Shown one piece after another: positions 58,812 to 64,000 of a stretch of DNA of 64,000 nt. This stretch comes from Phocoena phocoena (Eukaryota > Chordata > Mammalia > Artiodactyla > Phocoenidae). The notes beneath the pieces are model-generated. The model searched no databases and was not told where the DNA came from. It saw nothing but the letters and a program-made list of their open reading frames with translations. Numbering within the stretch: the first letter of the stretch is position 1; each line of letters opens with the position of its first letter. The DNA lies in contig NC_089221.1 in the NCBI RefSeq assembly GCF_963924675.1, positions 8,553,851-8,617,850 on the forward strand, written 5' to 3'. Position numbers and translations under genes: made by a program.

Positions 58812-59506
58812 AATTAGAAACAGATATAAGGGGGAAATAAAAATTTTAAAATATGACCTTGTTGCATGTGTTAGGCTGCAATGGGTTTCCATCTTAGAGT
58901 TCTTCCCTTTTGAGTCGTTCCTAACGTTGGGACAATTTGGTTTTGTAAAGTGTAGGATGTGAGGTAGAAAACTACTGCTTAAGACCTGTTTTTCCTCTGC
59001 CTTTGATTCACATGCTGATCTTCCCCATTAAATTAAGTGTGCCCTCATAGGGCAGGTAGGAACTTTCCAGAAGAAAGGAATGTGAGCAGAAGTAATGAGA
59101 GCTATTTCCAAGCCTGGTTCCTGTATTCCACCCCAACTCCCAGCCCCCACCAACATTCTTTCCCCTCTTCCTGCTGGCTGGAGTGCCAAGGATGAGGGTG
59201 ACCTTGAAAGCCATGTGTTGAAAACTGCAAAGCCCAGCATCAGCCAAAGTCCCTGAATGAGCAGAGCCACCTGCCAACCTGCAGGGCGCCCCTCAGAACT
59301 CTCACAAATGGCTGATACATTCGGCTTCTCTGATTTGAGGTCTTGTGTTACAGCAGCTCGTGTTACCCCAATTAATAGAGACTTTCCCTTCTCTGCATCT
59401 CCGTTGCTTACAGCAGAACATGGCTCAGCTATTCACTGAATAATCCAAATGAAACATCTATACCTGTGAGCAGAGCTATCCAGATAGCTCTGGATTGCTC
59501 CCTGGT
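58812..59506. other. Single-copy stretch, no gene recognised
   Basis: No element or coding signal was recognised. Confidence 0.4.
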
Positions 59507-59574
59507 CTCAGAAAAACAAAACAAGACTTCCCAACACCTCAGAAAAACAAAATAAGACTTATACTTCCCAACAC
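59507..59574 (+). repeat. Imperfect tandem duplication at an L1 5' junction
   Basis: 59507-59537 (31 bases) and 59538-59574 (37 bases) both run from 'ctcagaaaaacaaaa' to 'cttcccaacac'. The first copy lacks six bases. It sits across the start of the L1 at 59568. Confidence 0.8.
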
Positions 59575-61906
59575 CTATCCTTCTCAAACTCTTCCAAAAT
59601 ATAGCAGAGGGAGGAACACTCCTAAACTCATTCTATGAGGCCACAATCACCCTGATATCAAAACCTTACAAAGACGTCACAAACAAAGAAAGCTAGAGGC
59701 CAACATCACTGATGAACATTGATGCAAAAATCCTCAACAAAATACTAGCAAACAGAATCCAACAGCACATTAAAAGGATCATACACCATGATCAAGTGGG
59801 GTTTATCCCAGGAATGCAAGGATTCTTCAATATATGCAAATCAATCAATGTGATAAACCATATTAACAAATTGAAGGAGAAAAACCATATGATTATCTCA
59901 ATAGATGCAGAAAAAGCTTTTGACAAAATTCAACACCCATTTATGATAAAAACCATCCAGAAAGGAGGCATAGAGGGAACTTACCTCAACATTATAAAGG
60001 CCATATATGAAAAAACCCACAGCCAACATCATTCTCAATGGTGAAAGACTGAAATCATTTCCACTAAGGTCAGGAACAAGACAAGGTTGTCCACTCTCAC
60101 CACTATTATTTAACATAGTTTTGGAAGTTTTAGCCACAGCAATCAGAGAAGAAAAAGAAATAAAAGGAATCCAAATTGGAAAAGAAGAATTAAAGCTGTC
60201 ACTGTTTGCAGATGACATGATACTACACATAGAGAATCCTAAAGATGCTACCAGAAAACTACTAGAGCTAATCAATGAATTCGGTAAAGTTGCAGGATAC
60301 AAAATTAATACACAGAAATCTCTTGCATTCCTATACACTAATGATGAAAAATCTGAAAGTGAAATCAAGAAAACACTCCCATTTACCATTGCAACCAAAA
60401 GAATAAAGTATCTAGGAATAAACCTACCTAAGGAGACAAAAGACCTGTATGCAGAAAATTATAAGACACTGATGAAAGAAATTAAAGATGATACCAATAG
60501 ATGGAGAGATATACCATGTTCTTGGATTGGAAGAATCAACATTGTGAAAATGACTCTACTACCCAAAGCAATCTACAGATTCAATGCAATCCCTATCAAA
60601 CTACCACGGGCATTTTTCACAGAACTAGAACAGAAAATTTCACAATTGAATGGAAACACAAAAGACCCCGAATAGCCAAAGCAATCTTGAGAACGAAAAA
60701 CGGAGCTGGAGGAATCAGGCTCCTTGACTTCAGACTATACTACAAAGCTACGGTAATCAAGACAGTATGGTACTGGCACAAAAACAGAAAGATAGATCAA
60801 TGGAACAGGATAGAAAGCCCAGAGATAAACTCACACACATATGGTCACCTTATTTTTCATAAAGGAGGCAAGATTATACAATGGAGAAAAGACAGCCTCT
60901 TCAATAAGTAGTGCTGGGAAAACTGGACAGCTACATGTAAAACAATGAAATTGGAACAATTCCTAATGCCATGCACAAAAGTAAACTCAAACTGGATTCA
61001 ATGTAAGGCCAGACACTATAAAACTCTTAGAGGAAAACATAGGCACAACACTCTATGACATAAATCACAGCAAGATATTTTTGACCCACCTCCTAGAGAA
61101 ATGGATATAAAAACAAACAAATGGGACCTAATGAAACTTAAAAGCTTTTGCACAGCACAGGAAAACATAAACAAGACGAAAAGACAGCCCTCAAAATGGG
61201 AGAAAATATGTTCAAATGAAGCAACTGACAAAGTATTAATCTCCAAAATTTACAAGCAGCTCATGCAGCTCCATATCAAAAAAATAAACAACCCAATCCA
61301 AAAATGGGCAGAAGACTTAAATAGGCATTTCTCCAAAGAAGATATACAGATTGCCAACAGACACATGAGAGAATGCTCAACATCATTAATCGTTAGAGAA
61401 ATGCAAATCAAAACTACAATGAGATATCATCTCACACTGGTCAGAATGGCCATCATCAAAGAATCTAGAAACAATAAATGCTGGAGAGGGTGTGGAGAAA
61501 AGGGAGCCCTCTTGCACTGTTGGTGGGAATGTAAATTGATGCAGCCACTATGGAGAACAGTATGGAGGTTCCTTAAAAAACTAAAAATAGAACTACCATA
61601 CGACCCAGCAATCCCACTACCAGGCATATACCCTGAGAAAACCATAATTCAAAAAGAGTCATGTACCACAATGTTCACTGCAGCTGTATTTACAATAGCC
61701 AGGACATGGAAGCAACCTAAGTGTCCATCAACAGATGAATGGATAAAGAAGATGTAGCACGTATATACAATGGTATGCTACTCAGCCATAAAAAGAAACA
61801 GAATTGAGTTATCTGTAGTGAGGTGGATGGACCTGGACACTGTCATACAGAGTGAAGTAAAGAGGAAAACAAATACCATATGCTAACACGTATATATGGA
61901 ATCTAA
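59568..61906 (+). pseudogene. L1 ORF2 C-terminal part (reverse transcriptase to C-rich domain), 5'-truncated
   Basis: A 5'-truncated L1 that starts inside the reverse-transcriptase domain and keeps the rest of ORF2. Frames at 59712-60044, 60007-60675, 60501-60911 and 61101-61757 together carry RT motifs such as GFIPGMQG, the catalytic-type FADD (near 60205) and the C-terminal CWRGCGEKG phrase (near 61480). The stop is the TAA at 61904-61906. Without endonuclease and ORF1, and with several frameshifts, it cannot be active. It is less decayed than the L1 at 1-6400. The 14-bp target duplication (59554-59567 and 62552-62565) and the A-tail show a normal target-primed insertion. Confidence 0.9.
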
Positions 61907-62260
61907 AGAAAAAATTGGTTCTCAAGAACCTAGGTGCAGGACAGGAATAAAGACGCAGACATAAAGAATGGACTTTAGGACACGGGGCAGGGGAAGGGTA
62001 AGCTGGGACGAAGTGAGAGAGTGGCATGGACATATATACACTACCAAATGTAAAATAGCTAGTGGGAAGCAGCCGCATAGCACAGGGAGATCAACTCGGT
62101 GCTTTGTGACCACCTAGAGGGGTGGGATAGGGAGGGTGGGAGGGAGATGCAAGAGGGAAGAGATATGGGGGTATATGTATATGTAGAACTGACTCATTTT
62201 GTTATTAAGCAGAAACTAACACACCATTGTAAAGCAATTTTACTCCAATAAAAATGTTAA
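61907..62260 (+). mobile_element. L1 3' UTR of the 5'-truncated element
   Basis: Same 3' UTR as at 6002-6360, ending 'ccattgtaaagcaattttac' and 'tccaataaaaatgttaa', where a SINE is inserted. Confidence 0.9.
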
Positions 62261-62464
62261 GGGCTTCCCTGGTGGCGCAGTGGTTGAGAGTCCGCCTGCC
62301 GATGCAGGGGCCACGGGTTCGTGTCCCGGTCTGGGAAGATCCCACATGCCGCGGAGCGGCTGGGCCCGTGAGCCATGGCCGCTGAGCCTGCGCGTCCGGA
62401 GCCTGTGCTCCGCAACGGGAGAGGCCACAACAGTGAGAGGCCCGCGTACCGGAAAAAAAAAAAA
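62261..62464 (+). mobile_element. CHR-type SINE (short form) nested at the L1 3' end
   Basis: 'gggcttccctggtggcgcag' head with the usual body and A-tail. The target duplication AAAAATGTTAA (62250-62260 and 62465-62475) is the last L1 sequence before its A-tail. Confidence 0.93.
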
Positions 62465-62475
62465 AAAAATGTTAA

Positions 62476-62553
62476 AAAAAAAAAAAAAGAACATGGAGCT
62501 ACAGCAGCATAAAATAAAGGAGAAATGTTATTTGCCAGGAAAAAAAAAAAAAA
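62476..62553 (+). mobile_element. L1 A-tail, transduced 3' flank and second A-tail
   Basis: After the L1 A-tail (to 62488), a 51-base unique segment (62489-62539) carries AATAAA at 62513-62518. A 14-base A-run follows (62540-62553), and then the L1 target duplication. This is the layout of an L1 3' transduction. Confidence 0.75.
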
Positions 62554-62565
62554 GACTTATACTTC

Positions 62566-62944
62566 TCACTATGAAGAAAAAGTTCATCAAGAAATGAAAA
62601 CACTGAAATCTGCGAGTATCTGGTCAGGGCATGTAAAGAGTACATGCAATCTAGAAAACACCCATGAATGAAGTAGCCATCTGCTACTTCCTCCAGCATT
62701 ACCTCCCTTTATTCAAGGCATAGAATTCCAAATGTCTTTACAAACCTCCCGTACCACTCAGCTCTGTGGTTGAGAGACTGACTCCACCGTCCCCACCCCA
62801 CCCCATGCAAGGTTCAAGCCAGATGGGCTAAAATCAAATAGATTATTCCATCCCCCAGCCATGGAGATTGATTCGGGCATGGTTTTGGGAGTCGGGTCAG
62901 ACCACAGAGTCTAAAACAGACTGGAATTAAAAGTGTGAATTCAG
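62566..62944. other. Single-copy stretch
   Basis: Nothing was recognised except the target site of the next SINE. Confidence 0.4.
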
Positions 62945-63167
62945 GGGCTTCCCTGGTGGCACAGTGGTTGGGAGTCCGCCTGCCGATGCAGGGGACGCGG
63001 GTTCGTGCCCCGGTCCGGGAGGATCCCGCGTGCCGTGGAGTGGCTGGGCCCGTGGGCCATGGCCGCTGGGCCTGCGCGTCCGGAGCCTGTGCTCCGCGAC
63101 GGGAGATGCCACAACAGTGAGAGACCCGCGTACCGCAAAAAAAAAAAAAAAAAGTAAAAAAAAAAAA
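62945..63167 (+). mobile_element. CHR-type SINE (short form), sense
   Basis: 'gggcttccctggtggcacag' start and the CpG-rich family body, with a double A-rich tail. A perfect 16-bp target duplication AAAAGTGTGAATTCAG lies at 62929-62944 and 63168-63183, again suggesting a fairly recent insertion. Confidence 0.94.
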
Positions 63168-63183
63168 AAAAGTGTGAATTCAG

Positions 63184-64000
63184 TCCCCTTCAGTATGCCA
63201 CTGAGTAGCAAACAGTGCAAAAGATATTCCTGAGATAAGGTTAAACGTAAGAGAACAAAACACCCGTGGCTTTCCTATATGCTCAAAGAGGCAGGTCCAA
63301 AATTTAATAGTCAGTGCAGCCTTCATGGAGGAGTAATCCACCAGGTCAGAGAAGCTCAGAGCCAAGAATTCATCATTTTATACTACGAGGATGGGCTGGG
63401 GGCACATCAGCAGACAAGGGTCTAAGCAGTACTGTGTAAGGAAACTACAACTAAGTGACATGTTCCATGTTCCATGGCTCATGTCCTAGGAGTCATTGGG
63501 CCTGCAGTAGTTCCGGCCATGACCCACCACAATCCAGCCCCTTGTGGGGATATAGGTGGGCAACTGTCACAGCCCGCCATGTCTGGTTACCGTCAGTGAC
63601 ACAACGAGTGTTCCCAAGACACAGCAAGGCATTACAGTAACAACAACGGTAATAATAACCCAACACTAAATTGGCAATGTCCTATTAGCCGTAGTGGAAA
63701 CCTCCGCCTTGAGCAGGTAACATGTGCAAATCCATCAGTTGAGCATTTCTACTCCTGTGCCTATTGGAGCCTGTGAGGTTGCAGCTGTGTGGCTTGACTT
63801 GCAAGACTGTTCTTTGAGTTTTCCAAGTCATATTTCTCTCGGTAGGACCCACTTTCCAAAGCGTTCTTTGGAAACCCATGGAGGCTGTGCTTCTAAGATG
63901 CCTGGGGTCAGCCATACATTCCGGGAGCAGTGGGCTCAAGTGCGTTTGGCTAGGCCAGCCCCTCCATCCCGACATCCTCTGTTTTCTGAAGACACAGCTG
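63184..64000. other. Single-copy stretch to the right edge
   Basis: No repeat, gene or RNA was recognised. Confidence 0.4.

Overview
The window is ordinary mammalian nuclear DNA without a recognisable protein-coding exon. Fossil and fairly young transposable elements are embedded in single-copy, presumably intergenic or intronic sequence. The repeat content points to a cetacean (whale or dolphin, perhaps a toothed whale) or a very close cetartiodactyl relative. About ten tRNA-derived SINEs of the CHR type occur, both the long form with repeated 'ccacaactac' phrases and the short form with the 'gagcggctgggcccgtgagccatggccgctgagc' body. Two L1s have the artiodactyl/cetacean type of 3' end, and mariner ends of the 'ttgggttggcc' type are present. 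This assignment rests on remembered repeat families; no search was run.

Layout. 1-6400: a near full-length, decayed L1 that enters from the left, with 5' UTR, dead ORF1, dead ORF2, 3' UTR and A-rich tail. 6408-12745: a MIR, ancient L1/HAL1-type debris, a MER2-like Tigger transposon, a GGAA microsatellite, a 63-bp minisatellite of seven units and a Tigger1 end. 12746-18112: mostly single copy, with MIR, three MLT1/MST-type LTRs, one SINE and an ancient L1-like repeat. 18115-20440: a badly decayed endogenous retrovirus pol region, followed by an LTR-like segment. 22330-24780: GC-rich single-copy DNA with a G-rich tract and a CpG cluster. 24785-30785: L1M, a nested SINE, a MIR, a CHR SINE, a Tigger1 copy, a MER8-like copy and a CA microsatellite. 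30790-38890: two MLT1 LTRs each split by a CHR SINE, a third LTR abutting half a mariner element, and an antisense L1M carrying a 58-bp mariner MITE and an MLT1 LTR. 38890-59506: largely repeat-poor, with scattered LTR, MIR, L1 and SINE copies. 59554-62565: a younger 5'-truncated L1 with target-site duplications, a SINE nested at its last base and a probable 3' transduction. 62566-64000: one more CHR SINE and single-copy DNA.

No genes act together here. What can be read is relative insertion order (CHR SINEs into MLT1 LTRs, L1M and the young L1; MLT1 into L1M; Tigger elements into older DNA) plus a few non-coding candidates: a convergent set of CTCF-like motifs, a CpG cluster with a splice-donor-like site, and repeat-free AT-rich blocks that may be conserved elements. 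I found no evidence for an undescribed biological system; the most distinctive observation is the probable L1-mediated 3' transduction.
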